Source: Bacteroidia bacterium | Lineage (GTDB): Bacteria; Bacteroidota; Bacteroidia; Flavobacteriales; Flavobacteriaceae | Length of the DNA stretch: 40,117 bases | Assembly: GCA_030427985.1 (NCBI GenBank) | Contig: JAUIBH010000028.1 | Coordinates: forward strand, 1-40,117 | Reading direction: 5' to 3' | Shown here: positions 16,061 to 24,405 of the stretch, one piece after another | Layout of the letters: the number at the start of each line of letters is the position of its first letter | Position numbering within the stretch: the first letter of the stretch is position 1 | The notes under the pieces: model-generated | The model's database searches: none | Told to the model about the DNA's origin: nothing | The model's input: only the letters and a program-made list of their open reading frames with translations | Made by a program: the position numbers and the translations under genes

Positions 16061-16789
16061 ATGCAAATTCGCCATGTAATTTCCCGAATACTTTTATTGG
16101 GCACCGTTTTAATTTTTCAGGCTTGTGCGGCACAATCCCAACTAATTGAGGATGAAACTCAGACGGTCATCAAAGAAAACCTTCGCTACTATTTGTATTA
16201 TCCAGAGGAGTATTTTAAAAAACCGAGTGAAGACTTCGGCCTATTGCTTTTTCTTCACGGTGGTGGAGAATCTGGTCGGGAACTTTTGCATGTAAAAAAA
16301 AATGGGCCGCCCAAATTGTTGGTGGAAGGCAAACAATTTCCTTTTCTGATTTTGGCTCCACAAAATCCACATGAGAAAAAGTGGTGGAATACTCAAGCTG
16401 TCAATCAATTATTGGATTCCATTGTTGATGCAAATCGAGTGGATAAAAAGCGGATATATTTGACAGGGCTCAGTAGGGGTGGAAGTGCTGCTTGGGAGAT
16501 GGCTACCCAGTATCCCACAAAGTTTGCGGCCATGGCAGTGGTTTGTGGTATGGCTCCAATTCCGTATGCCCATTGGATTGATAAAAGCATGCCCATATGG
16601 GTGTTTCATGGGGATAAAGATGAAACTATCAGCGTGGAAGAATCAGATAAAATGGTGGAGAAGCTCAAAGAAATGAATTACGATGTCATTTATACCCGAT
16701 ACAAGGATGTGGGGCACAATGCTTGGGACAGGGCGTACACCACTGATTCCCTCTACACATGGATGGCCAAACAAAAACGTATAAATTGA
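16061..16789 (+). CDS. Alpha/beta hydrolase lipoprotein (esterase, PHB-depolymerase-like)
   Basis: This 242-residue lipoprotein (lipobox ending IFQAC, Cys22) has an alpha/beta-hydrolase fold. The oxyanion region is LFLHGGGESG, the nucleophile elbow is G-L-S138-R-G, the acid is probably D187 in HGDKDETI, and the base is H219 in DVGHNAW. This layout matches the phospholipase/carboxylesterase and PHB-depolymerase-like group (including predicted peptidases with the same fold) that cut esters outside the cytoplasm. It lies 8 bases after the nucleotidase gene and 5 bases before the VanX-like gene. The natural ester is unknown. Confidence 0.85.
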   Translation: MQIRHVISRILLLGTVLIFQACAAQSQLIEDETQTVIKENLRYYLYYPEEYFKKPSEDFGLLLFLHGGGESGRELLHVKKNGPPKLLVEGKQFPFLILAPQNPHEKKWWNTQAVNQLLDSIVDANRVDKKRIYLTGLSRGGSAAWEMATQYPTKFAAMAVVCGMAPIPYAHWIDKSMPIWVFHGDKDETISVEESDKMVEKLKEMNYDVIYTRYKDVGHNAWDRAYTTDSLYTWMAKQKRIN

Positions 16790-16794
16790 TTGCA

Positions 16795-17502
16795 ATGAGA
16801 TATTTGGTGTTTATTTTGATGGCCCTTTTCTTTTTTAATTGTCGAGAAAAGCTGGATAAAAAGAAAATTGAAGTACAAGAACCAGCAGTTGTTCAGGTTG
16901 TGGATTCTATTGTTGAGCCTGAAAAGAAGCTAAAATCTTTTGATGGGCTTGCCGATACCACCTTTGTTCGTTTGGCCGATTTCAGCGATGATTTTGCCTA
17001 TGATATGCGCTATGCCACAGAAAACAATTTCCTAAAAGCAAAGGTCTACGATTGTGCCGAATGCTACACTCGGGTAAAAACCGCAAAAGCCTTGATAGCA
17101 GCCAACAAGGATTTCATGGAGAAGGGGGTCAAAATTAAGTTTTTTGATTGCTATCGACCTAATTCGGTACAGTACAAAATGTGGGAAATAGTGCCCAATC
17201 CACAATATGTGGCCAATCCGGTGAAAGGCTCTATCCACAATAAAGGGGGGGCTGTTGACATTACTTTGGTGGATATGGATGGCAACGAACTGGATATGGG
17301 AACCGATTTTGATTTCTTCGGAAAGAGGGCTTACCATGATAATTTAGACCTTCCCCAAGAAATCTTGGACAATAGAAAATTGTTAAAGGAAACCATGGAA
17401 GCCCATGGGTTTTGGTCTATCCGAACCGAGTGGTGGCATTATAATTTATCGGCAGCCTCCAATGATGAGGTGGCCAACTTTAAATGGGATTGTAACGATT
17501 AA
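16795..17502 (+). CDS. D-alanyl-D-alanine dipeptidase (VanX/DdpX type), lipoprotein
   Basis: This 235-residue zinc dipeptidase hydrolyses D-Ala-D-Ala, the peptidoglycan stem terminus. The predicted lipobox (LFFFNC, Cys16) would place it in the periplasm, which suits peptidoglycan dipeptide salvage rather than the cytoplasmic vancomycin-resistance role of VanX. All active-site residues are present: R121 (DCYRP), H148 and D155 (SIHNKGGAVD), E212 and H215 (EWWHYN). The H-to-D (7) and E-to-H (3) spacings match VanX. DDFAYDMRYATENNF near the start is family-typical. The ATG at 16795 was chosen because it begins the signal peptide; an upstream in-frame ATG at 16759 overlaps the previous gene. Its product, D-Ala, is a substrate type for the D-amino acid transaminase encoded at 8253-9131. 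Confidence 0.93.
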   Translation: MRYLVFILMALFFFNCREKLDKKKIEVQEPAVVQVVDSIVEPEKKLKSFDGLADTTFVRLADFSDDFAYDMRYATENNFLKAKVYDCAECYTRVKTAKALIAANKDFMEKGVKIKFFDCYRPNSVQYKMWEIVPNPQYVANPVKGSIHNKGGAVDITLVDMDGNELDMGTDFDFFGKRAYHDNLDLPQEILDNRKLLKETMEAHGFWSIRTEWWHYNLSAASNDEVANFKWDCND

Positions 17503-17517
17503 CTAAAAATAAACAAA

Positions 17518-18447
17518 GTGAAACATTTAAAACACACACCAATTCTTATTTGTCTTATGGGGTTAATATCGATGAGTCTATCGGCCCAAGACACTATCAT
17601 GCCTTTATGGCCTAATGAAATCCCAAATCAGAAAGCATCCAATGAAAAGGAAAAAGTAGAAACAGACCGTTTTGATTGGGTAACCAATGTGCAGAACCCT
17701 ACCATTGAAGTCTATTTGCCCACAAGAAGCAATGCCAATGGGCAAGCCGTGGTTATTTTTCCGGGAGGCGGATACTACGGTTTGGCCTACGATTGGGAAG
17801 GTATTGATATGGCCAAGGCGTTAAACTCTCAAGGAGTGGCCGGAATAGTGGTAAAATACAGATTACCCATATCAAAATCCATAACAGAAGACAAAGAGGT
17901 GGTTCCCCTGCAAGATGCACAACGGGCCATCCGCTTAGTGAAAAGCAAGGCTGCTGAATGGAATATTTCGGAAGGAAAAATAGGCATCATGGGTTTTTCT
18001 GCGGGTGGACATTTGGCTTCAACCCTCGGAACACACTATAACGATAAGGTTTACGAAAAGCAGGACGCCGCAGATGAGTTAAGCGCAAGACCCGATTTTA
18101 TGGCGCTCATCTATCCCGTGATTTCCATGGATGACAGCACCACCCATTCAGGGTCTAAGGGTGCATTGATAGGGGATAAGCCTTCAGCGGAATTGGCCAA
18201 TCGATTTTCAGCCAATAAAAATGTGACCGCAGACACCCCACCTACGTTTTTACTGCATGCCCAAGACGATGACGGCGTACCCGTTGAAAACAGTATTTTA
18301 ATGTTCAGCGCGCTTAAAAAAGAAGGAATTCCGGTAACCATGCATATTTATCCTAAAGGCGGACATGGATTTTCTTTGGCGCTTCAAGATAAACGACTGA
18401 AAAACTGGATTACCCTATTATATGATTGGTTGGATAATTTGGAGTAG
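17518..18447 (+). CDS. Alpha/beta hydrolase, BD-FAE/acetylxylan-esterase-like
   Basis: This 309-residue exported esterase has a signal peptide ending around SLSAQ. The fold signs are VVIFPGGGYYG (oxyanion hole), nucleophile G-F-S161-A-G-G-H, acid D251 or D252 (HAQDDDGVP) and base H283 (GGHGFSL). The pattern of FPGGGYYGLAYDWEG with an RLP segment is that of bifunctional feruloyl/acetylxylan esterases and related sugar-ester hydrolases, common in Bacteroidota. A GTG start at 17518 is needed to include the signal peptide. It lies 15 bases after the VanX-like gene and ends the run; the next gene converges with a 3-base gap. No glycoside hydrolase lies nearby, so a xylan role is not supported by context. 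Confidence 0.85.
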   Translation: MKHLKHTPILICLMGLISMSLSAQDTIMPLWPNEIPNQKASNEKEKVETDRFDWVTNVQNPTIEVYLPTRSNANGQAVVIFPGGGYYGLAYDWEGIDMAKALNSQGVAGIVVKYRLPISKSITEDKEVVPLQDAQRAIRLVKSKAAEWNISEGKIGIMGFSAGGHLASTLGTHYNDKVYEKQDAADELSARPDFMALIYPVISMDDSTTHSGSKGALIGDKPSAELANRFSANKNVTADTPPTFLLHAQDDDGVPVENSILMFSALKKEGIPVTMHIYPKGGHGFSLALQDKRLKNWITLLYDWLDNLE

Positions 18448-18450
18448 GGG

Positions 18451-19620
18451 TCAATCTAATTTTTTGCACTCCAATATAGTCAATGCATCATTTGATGTTT
18501 TGGTGAGGAAGAGATAAGTATCTCCACCATCTTTTATGTTGTGCTTTTTTCGGATTTCGGCCACAGAAACTGGAAAGTTCCGTGTGGTGATGTTGGCCTT
18601 TTTCTTTGAAAACACTTTCATTGTTTTTTTGGAGTAAGGTAGTGCCTGTTGAATGGAAAACCGTCTCCCTGGAAAATCAACCAGCATATGAGACGTATAT
18701 AAGTGCGAGTGCTGATTCAGTTTTTTTAGACCGAATGCTACTGCGACCGATTTAAAGCCTCCAGATTTAAGTATGGCCGCATTGGGTTCGTAGAGGTAGT
18801 CTTTTGGTATATCAAATTCCACTTCAACCGTGGATTCATTCTCAAGATTAAAATTGAATAGCATTTCTTCTTCATGAACCAGATTGATGGTTTTAATGGC
18901 AATTGAACCAGCGTAATTTTTTTCCAAAACAAAGAGCAATTCCTTTACTTCATTGTTGATGGCAAGTACATGAATTTCCTTTACAAAATTGAGTTCCTCT
19001 ATGCCTTGTTTTATATCTAAAAGGGGAGAGGTTTTAATCAGCACATTTTTGGTTTTTTCAAAAATTTCAGGAAGATGTACAGGAAGGTTGGGAAGACAAT
19101 CCTTTAGTAAAAACACCTTTCCAATTTTGTCATTTCGGCGGGAAGGGTCCACAAAAATCCAATCGAAGCCTTTGCTGGTTTTCTTTAAAAATGAAATACC
19201 ATCTTCGGCAACACAAACAATGTTTTTTTGACCAAAAATTTCAAAATTATGGTGGGCAATTTCACTAAGTTCTTGATTTATTTCGCAATGAAAAACAGTG
19301 TCGATATTTTTGGAAAAAAAGTAGGAGTCAACCCCTAACCCTCCAGTTAGGTCCAACAGTGTTTTTCCGTGAATTAAATTGGCCTTATATTGGGCTGCTT
19401 CCTCGGAACTGGTTTGCTCAATATTCAGTTTGTTGGGGTAATAAATGTTGGGTGTGTTGAACCAAGTGGGGAGCTTGTCCTTGCATTTTTTCTTAGCTTC
19501 TAACTGTCCGGCGAGCTCTTTTTGTGAAACACCTTCAAAAAGCGGTTTTTTTAATAAAACTGACACGATGTCAGTACTCCAATTATTTTTTATAAAATCT
19601 TGTATACCAGTATTTAACAT
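18451..19620 (-). CDS. Class I SAM methyltransferase with THUMP-like domain
   Basis: This 389-residue cytoplasmic protein has a Rossmann methyltransferase core. Motif I is LLDLTGGLGVDSYFF, an acidic residue follows in FHCEIN, and motif IV is FVDPSRR, an arrangement found in RNA methyltransferases. The C-terminal part (about 290-385, PNAAILKSGGFKSVAV to PVSVAEIRKKHNIKDGG) resembles the THUMP-like domain that accompanies this methyltransferase in Bacteroidota, suggesting a nucleic acid substrate. The target base is unknown. The ATG at 19620 is preferred over an upstream TTG. It follows the AI-2E-type permease gene with a 19-base gap, so it is probably the last gene of a three-gene run. Confidence 0.82.
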   Translation of the reverse strand: MLNTGIQDFIKNNWSTDIVSVLLKKPLFEGVSQKELAGQLEAKKKCKDKLPTWFNTPNIYYPNKLNIEQTSSEEAAQYKANLIHGKTLLDLTGGLGVDSYFFSKNIDTVFHCEINQELSEIAHHNFEIFGQKNIVCVAEDGISFLKKTSKGFDWIFVDPSRRNDKIGKVFLLKDCLPNLPVHLPEIFEKTKNVLIKTSPLLDIKQGIEELNFVKEIHVLAINNEVKELLFVLEKNYAGSIAIKTINLVHEEEMLFNFNLENESTVEVEFDIPKDYLYEPNAAILKSGGFKSVAVAFGLKKLNQHSHLYTSHMLVDFPGRRFSIQQALPYSKKTMKVFSKKKANITTRNFPVSVAEIRKKHNIKDGGDTYLFLTKTSNDALTILECKKLD

Positions 19621-19639
19621 TAATTTATTCAAACTAATA

Positions 19640-20740
19640 CTATAGGTTTTTGGTCAACTTTTTTACAAAGGAATATTCGGCTAAAAACTCCTTTAAAACA
19701 ACCTTTATAGCGGTATAGCCAGGTACTGCCACCACCATTCCAACAACACCAAAAAGCAATCCGGCAATGATGATGACCAAGAAGATTTCCAGAGGGTGCG
19801 ATTTTACGCTGGTAGAAAAAATAAAGGGTTGTGAAAAGAAATTATCAATGAGCTGACCAATCGTTAAACCAACCAAAACATAGAGTGCTTTTGGCAAAAT
19901 CACGGTGCTGAAATCGGCCCCTAAAAAACTGGTCATGGTAAGGGTAATCATAATGGCTCCGCCTATGATTGGACCAATGTACGGAATGATGTTGAAAAGG
20001 GCGCAGAGAAAGGCTATTACAATGGCATTTTCCACCCCAACAATCAATAGTGAAATGGTGTAAATAACGAATAATATAAAAAGCTGTAACAAGATTCCGG
20101 CAAAATATCTTGAGAGCAATCCATTGATCTTGTCGATGGATTTAACCAAGTTACTTTCTTTAGTATCGGGTACAAAGGTGAGTACCCCATTTTGGAAAAG
20201 TTTGCTGTCCTTCAAAAAGAAAAACGAGATAAAAAGCACCGAGAAAAAACCAATACTGAAGTTGCTCAGTGTATTGACAAATGTGTTGAGGAAATTAGGG
20301 ATAAATCCAAAGTTGAGATCCTTGAGCATACTTTCATCTAAATGGGAATCTTTGATCAAGTCTTCCACATTTCCGGAAGAAGCGCCAAAATATTCCAAAA
20401 TTTCAAGATACAATGTGTTGATATCGGCTTTGAGTGCATCAATGTCCAGGAGCGATAGATTTTTGCTTTGCTCCGTGATCAAGGGAATAAACAAAGCCAA
20501 TATACCTAGAAAAATGGCCAGCATAAACACCATGGTGGCCACAACGGCCACTGTATTTGGAAAGCGTAGTCTGTGTCTTAAAAACAATACGATTGGTCTG
20601 CCCAATAAAGCCACAACTACCGATATGGCCAAGTAGGCCAAAACAGATTGGATTTTGTACAGGAAATAGCATAAGAGTACCACACCAACTATTATGCTCA
20701 CTGCTCTTAGAATTCCATTGGCGATTGTTTTTGAAGTCAT
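19640..20740 (-). CDS. AI-2E-family (PerM/UPF0118) transporter
   Basis: This 366-residue inner-membrane protein has about 8 hydrophobic helices and a soluble segment (about 110-160) between helices 3 and 4, as in the AI-2E exporter/PerM family. The C-terminal helices show the family pattern NIIPYIGPIIGGAI and, later, HPLEIFLVIIIAGLLFGVVGMVVAVP. Members are linked to autoinducer export, ion exchange or small-molecule efflux; none can be assigned here. The ATG at 20740 leaves a 4-base gap from the DUF4159 gene, whereas the longer form would overlap it. Confidence 0.87.
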   Translation of the reverse strand: MTSKTIANGILRAVSIIVGVVLLCYFLYKIQSVLAYLAISVVVALLGRPIVLFLRHRLRFPNTVAVVATMVFMLAIFLGILALFIPLITEQSKNLSLLDIDALKADINTLYLEILEYFGASSGNVEDLIKDSHLDESMLKDLNFGFIPNFLNTFVNTLSNFSIGFFSVLFISFFFLKDSKLFQNGVLTFVPDTKESNLVKSIDKINGLLSRYFAGILLQLFILFVIYTISLLIVGVENAIVIAFLCALFNIIPYIGPIIGGAIMITLTMTSFLGADFSTVILPKALYVLVGLTIGQLIDNFFSQPFIFSTSVKSHPLEIFLVIIIAGLLFGVVGMVVAVPGYTAIKVVLKEFLAEYSFVKKLTKNL

Positions 20741-20744
20741 AACA

Positions 20745-21395
20745 TCAACTTTTAAAAGCGTATTCCACAATATTGGCTCCCATTTGAAGGGCTTTTAACC
20801 GCACATCTTCGGGGTCGTTGTGTACCGAGGGGTCTTCCCAACCATCGCCCAGATCGGATTCAAAAGTGAACAAAAGGAGCAATCTTCCTTTGTCAAAAAT
20901 GCCTAAGGCCTGGGGCCTTTTGTTATCATGCTCATGGATTTTGGGAAGTCCATCCGGGAACTTAAATTTTTGATTGAAAACCGGGTGGTCGGCGCCCAGT
21001 TCCTCCAATTGTTTTTCGGGGAATACTTTTTTTAATTCCCGTTCCAGGTACGGGGCCATCCCGTAATTATCATCAATGTGTAAAAAGCCTCCTGAAAGTA
21101 AATAGTTCCTTAGGTTTTCCGCTTCTTCATCGGTAAAAAAGACATTGCCATGCCCTGTCATGTGCAGCAATGGGTACTTAAAAATGGTAACACTTCCAGT
21201 TTCCACTGTTTCGGGCTCGGGAGTAATTCGTGTGCCAATATTGGCATTGCAAAATTGAATGAGATTGGGCAAAGCTGTGGGATTGGAATACCAATCGCCC
21301 CCACCGCCATATTTAAGAATGGCAATCTCCTGAGCATGTACCACACTTATCATAAAAAAAGTTAAAATAAAACCGAACAGGGTAAGGTGTCTCAT
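20745..21395 (-). CDS. DUF4159 domain protein, exported
   Basis: This 216-residue protein has a cleavable signal peptide ending near VVHAQ. The mature part matches DUF4159: IAILKYGGGGDWYSNPTALPNL at the start, the MTGHGNVFFTDEEAENLRNYLLSGGFLHIDDNYG core and LPKIHEHDNKRPQALGIF. The core resembles the glutamine-amidotransferase-like fold seen in other ThuA-like and DUF4159 proteins, but no catalytic triad is evident. The function is unknown. It is the first gene of a minus-strand run with the AI-2E permease and the methyltransferase, and it diverges from the DUF1223 gene with 39 bases between starts. Confidence 0.85.
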   Translation of the reverse strand: MRHLTLFGFILTFFMISVVHAQEIAILKYGGGGDWYSNPTALPNLIQFCNANIGTRITPEPETVETGSVTIFKYPLLHMTGHGNVFFTDEEAENLRNYLLSGGFLHIDDNYGMAPYLERELKKVFPEKQLEELGADHPVFNQKFKFPDGLPKIHEHDNKRPQALGIFDKGRLLLLFTFESDLGDGWEDPSVHNDPEDVRLKALQMGANIVEYAFKS

Positions 21396-21418
21396 GAATA
21401 TCCGATTAACCAACTAAT

Positions 21419-21426
21419 CAAAAGTA
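21419..21426 (-). promoter_or_regulatory. -7 promoter box (TACTTTTG) for the DUF4159 gene
   Basis: The minus strand reads TACTTTTG, a full match to TAnnTTTG, 24 bases before the DUF4159 ATG. No good -33 TTTG was found, so this rests on the -7 box and its position. Confidence 0.4.
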
Positions 21427-21434
21427 CAGTATTC

Positions 21435-22211
21435 ATGTTTAAAAAGATCATATTTCTCTCATTTGCGTTTTTTGGAATGTCGCTCATGGCATTGTACACC
21501 GTTAAATATGAGAATGATCATATGCTGGTAATGGGCAACACTGTTGAACGGCCATTTGTGGTGTTGGAACTGTTTACCTCACAAGGATGTTCCAGTTGCC
21601 CTCCAGCCGATAGACTGTTGGATAAGGTGAAAAAAGAGTTCCCTGAAACGGTTTTTGCATTGTCCTATCATGTGGATTATTGGGATTATATTGGATGGAA
21701 GGATCCCTTTGCCAAATCGGGTTACACCAAAAAACAAAGCGATTATAATAGAAAGTTTGGTTCCCCCAACAATTACACTCCACAAATGGTAGTAAATGGC
21801 ATGGAACATTTTGTAGGAGCCAATCAGGTGAAAGCGTATGACAAGATAAAATCCTATATCGCAAAGAACACCGGTAATACGGTTGAAATTAGTGGAGTGC
21901 AATCCAAAAGCAATACAATTTCATTTCAATATTCCACTACGGGAGATTTCAGCCATAAACTCCTTCGGGCCGTTTTGGTTATTGATGAGCGTACTACCCA
22001 AGTCAAAAGGGGAGAAAACAGAAATAGGACGTTGCATAACAGCAATATTGTGGTCAATGAGCGCTATATTGATTTGGAAAGTCAAACAGGAAGTTCTTCC
22101 ATAACGATTCCAGCTTTGGTGACCCCAACCGATGAGTTGACCTTGATGTTGTTGATGGAATCCGAAAATTTGGATATTACAGCCGCAGCCAAAATCGGCT
22201 TGAAAAACTAG
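21435..22211 (+). CDS. DUF1223 thioredoxin-fold protein
   Basis: This 258-residue protein has an N-terminal hydrophobic segment (residues 4-20) acting as signal or anchor, then a thioredoxin-like domain of the DUF1223 family. The signature is VLELFTSQGCSSCPPADRLL with a CxxC (C52, C55), followed by ALSYHVDYWDYIGWKDPF and the strand preceding YTPQMVVNG, the cis-Pro position of thioredoxin folds. It is therefore likely a periplasmic or membrane-facing redox protein, although DUF1223 biochemistry is not established. The ATG at 21435 fits the signal segment better than one 48 bases upstream. It ends by sharing the four bases CTAG with the stop of rsmE on the other strand. Confidence 0.85.
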   Translation: MFKKIIFLSFAFFGMSLMALYTVKYENDHMLVMGNTVERPFVVLELFTSQGCSSCPPADRLLDKVKKEFPETVFALSYHVDYWDYIGWKDPFAKSGYTKKQSDYNRKFGSPNNYTPQMVVNGMEHFVGANQVKAYDKIKSYIAKNTGNTVEISGVQSKSNTISFQYSTTGDFSHKLLRAVLVIDERTTQVKRGENRNRTLHNSNIVVNERYIDLESQTGSSSITIPALVTPTDELTLMLLMESENLDITAAAKIGLKN

Positions 22212-22912
22212 CTGTTGATAATGGCCACCGTTGCACAAGCTACAATGGCAGCGGTCTCTGTTCGCAACCGGGTGTTTCCCAAAGAGATTGGGACAAACCC
22301 TTTTTGCCTGGCCAAATCAATCTCTTCTTTGGAGAAATCACCTTCGGGACCAATAAGAATGGTAATGTCCCTATCGGCAATCACCCTTCTTTTTAATTCC
22401 ATTTTTTCCCCATTGTCACAATGGCCAATGAACTTTAATCCCGTGTGCGTGCCTTCAATAAAGGTTTTAAAAGGAGTCACGGCGTTGAGTTTTGGCAAAA
22501 CGGTTTGTAAGGATTGTTTCATGGCGGATTGCAAGACCCTTTCCATTCGTTCCAATTTCAGGGTCTTTCGTTCTGAATTATCACAAATGATGGGTGTGAT
22601 TTCATCCACGCCAATTTCCGTGGCTTTCTCTAGAAACCATTCGTAGCGATCGTTCATTTTGGTGGGAGCCACGGCAAGGTGTACGCTGTAGCGCTTGGGA
22701 ATCGACTTTTTAGTAGAGATAATCCGGGCTTTGCATTTTTTTTGGTCGGCCGTCATTATTTCTGCTTCAAACGTATACCCTTTTCCATTGGTGATATGCA
22801 GAATGTCTCCTTCCTTTTTTCGCAACACCCGAACAATATGTTTGCTTTCTTCTGGCGATAAAACAAATTGTGTGGCACTGTGGTCGAGGGAGGGATTATA
22901 AAAGAGCTGCAT
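22208..22912 (-). CDS. rsmE: 16S rRNA (uracil-1498-N3)-methyltransferase
   Basis: This 234-residue SPOUT-class methyltransferase modifies U1498 of 16S rRNA. The N-terminal PUA-like part contains HIVRVLRKKEGDILHITNGKG. The C-terminal knotted SAM-binding domain shows ILIGPEGDFSKEEI and ISLGNTRLRTETAA, the two diagnostic motifs. The length is normal. It follows the TfoX-like gene by 3 bases on the same transcript. Its stop TAG overlaps the stop TAG of the convergent DUF1223 gene within CTAG. Confidence 0.95.
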   Translation of the reverse strand: MQLFYNPSLDHSATQFVLSPEESKHIVRVLRKKEGDILHITNGKGYTFEAEIMTADQKKCKARIISTKKSIPKRYSVHLAVAPTKMNDRYEWFLEKATEIGVDEITPIICDNSERKTLKLERMERVLQSAMKQSLQTVLPKLNAVTPFKTFIEGTHTGLKFIGHCDNGEKMELKRRVIADRDITILIGPEGDFSKEEIDLARQKGFVPISLGNTRLRTETAAIVACATVAIINS

Positions 22913-22915
22913 GGG

Positions 22916-23242
22916 TTATAATTTACTTTTTGCGTGTTCCAGTCCCAATTCTATCCAATGTTGTAATTGTTCTTCACTTCTGAAACCTTCAGGTGAAACA
23001 AAGACAAATTCTTTCATGGCTTTTCCTGTAAAATCCATGGGTCTGGTATGTTCTTGTTGTAGTACGGATTCCATTTTATTTCCAATTACCCGTACCATTA
23101 AATCGCCCTTTACTACGCCAACCGTCATTTTTCCATGATACAAAAAAGCAATGCCACCAAACATTCTCTTTTCGGTGATGTCTCCAGGGACCAATGCAAG
23201 AGCATGTTGAATTCTTTTTGCTATTTCTTCGTTGTAGGCCAC
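22916..23242 (-). CDS. TfoX/Sxy N-terminal-domain protein
   Basis: This 108-residue protein is a stand-alone TfoX N-terminal domain. Typical features are MAYNEEIAKRIQHAL at the start, the EKRMFGGIAFLYHGKM core and the MDFTGKAMKEFVFV strand. In Gammaproteobacteria TfoX/Sxy controls competence, but short single-domain versions like this one are common elsewhere with no known role, so competence is not implied. The GTG start at 23242 is the only one giving the conserved N-terminus; an ATG two bases upstream is out of frame. It lies between tsaD and rsmE on the minus strand. Confidence 0.87.
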   Translation of the reverse strand: MAYNEEIAKRIQHALALVPGDITEKRMFGGIAFLYHGKMTVGVVKGDLMVRVIGNKMESVLQQEHTRPMDFTGKAMKEFVFVSPEGFRSEEQLQHWIELGLEHAKSKL

Positions 23243-23292
23243 ATGTTAAAACTTAAAGGGAAAGTTAGGGATTAATTATGAATTGAATGCAT

Positions 23293-24321
23293 TCAACTGC
23301 CAATGGTATAACGCGCTTTGGCGGCTACGCTTTGGTTGGTGAAATCCCCTTTCATAAATTTAAGGTAACCCACAATGCCGATCATTGCGGCGTTGTCTGT
23401 ACAATATTCAAATTTTGGGATATAGGTCGTCCAGCCAAGGGTTTCCTCTGCTTCTTTTAACCTGCTTCTTATGCCAGAGTTGGCCGCAACGCCACCACCA
23501 ATGGCAATTTGCGTAATCCCGGTCTGTTCAACAGCTAGTTTTAGTTTGTCCATCAAGATTTCCAGAATGGTATACTGCACCGAAGCACAGATATCCTTGA
23601 TGTTTTCGGAAACAAAATCAGGATTGTTTTTGGTTTCCCGTTGTAAAAAATACAGGATACTGGTTTTTAATCCACTAAAACTGAAGTTAAGGCCATCCAC
23701 TTTTGGTTTGGGAAAATCAAAAGCCAAGGGATTGCCCTGCCGGGCATATTTGTCTACCAATGGACCACCCGGGTAGGGCAGTCCCATAAGTTTGGCACTT
23801 TTGTCAAAGGCTTCGCCAACGGCGTCATCCAAGGTTTCGCCCAACACTTCCATGGTAAAGTGATCGGTAACCTTTACAATTTGGGTGTGGCCTCCGCTAA
23901 TGGTCATCGCCAAAAAAGGGAATTCAGGGGCAGTCTGGTTTTCATCGTCAATAAAGTGGGCCAAAATATGGGCTTCCATGTGGTTTACCTCAATTAATGG
24001 AATGGCAAGACCCAGCGCCAATGACTTGGCAAAGGAAGTGCCTACAAGCAACGAACCCATGAGTCCGGGGCCACGGGTAAAAGCTATGGCGGATAGTTGT
24101 TTTTTATCGATATTTGCCTTGGCCAAGGCTTGGTGTACCACAGGGACAATATTTTGTTGATGGGCCCGCGATGCCAACTCTGGGACAACACCTCCATATT
24201 GCTTGTGGATTTCTTGTGTGGCCACCACATTGCTCAGTACTTTTGTATTGCAGAGAATTGCGGCGGACGTGTCATCACATGATGATTCAATTGCAAGAAT
24301 ATAATTTTTTGAATTTACCAC
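23293..24321 (-). CDS. tsaD: tRNA N6-adenosine threonylcarbamoyltransferase TsaD
   Basis: This 342-residue essential enzyme transfers threonylcarbamoyl to A37 of ANN-decoding tRNAs together with TsaB, TsaE and the TsaC product. The ASKHA fold starts with ILAIESSCDDTSAAI. The metal site H114/H118 lies in EVNHMEAH, and the ISGGHTQIV and GGGVAANSGIRSRL loops and YCTDNAAMIG (Asp ligand) are all present. The start is GTG at 24321, followed by GTA; no ATG precedes the motif. A full consensus promoter lies just upstream at 24347-24375, and the gene diverges from tamB. Confidence 0.96.
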   Translation of the reverse strand: MVNSKNYILAIESSCDDTSAAILCNTKVLSNVVATQEIHKQYGGVVPELASRAHQQNIVPVVHQALAKANIDKKQLSAIAFTRGPGLMGSLLVGTSFAKSLALGLAIPLIEVNHMEAHILAHFIDDENQTAPEFPFLAMTISGGHTQIVKVTDHFTMEVLGETLDDAVGEAFDKSAKLMGLPYPGGPLVDKYARQGNPLAFDFPKPKVDGLNFSFSGLKTSILYFLQRETKNNPDFVSENIKDICASVQYTILEILMDKLKLAVEQTGITQIAIGGGVAANSGIRSRLKEAEETLGWTTYIPKFEYCTDNAAMIGIVGYLKFMKGDFTNQSVAAKARYTIGS

Positions 24322-24346
24322 TGGCTTTGGAACAAAAATTGGACAT

Positions 24347-24375
24347 CAAAGGTAAAACATAATAGCCCTATCAAA
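24347..24375 (-). promoter_or_regulatory. Consensus Bacteroidota promoter for tsaD (TTTG-N17-TACCTTTG)
   Basis: On the minus strand TTTG (24375-24372) is followed after exactly 17 bases by TACCTTTG (24354-24347). Both boxes match the flavobacterial consensus fully. A start site about 5 bases beyond would give a leader of about 20 bases to the tsaD GTG at 24321. It lies inside the open frame upstream of tamB. Confidence 0.7.
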
Positions 24376-24405
24376 AAACTTCGGAAAATACTGTTACGTT
24401 TTTTA

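Noticed and set aside
18439-18474. Inverted repeat TTGGAGT/ACTCCAA between convergent genes
   Set aside because: Only 7 pairs with a 22-base loop, too weak to call a terminator.
22916-23242. Competence regulator based on the TfoX domain
   Set aside because: It is a lone N-terminal domain with no competence genes nearby; only the domain name is supported.
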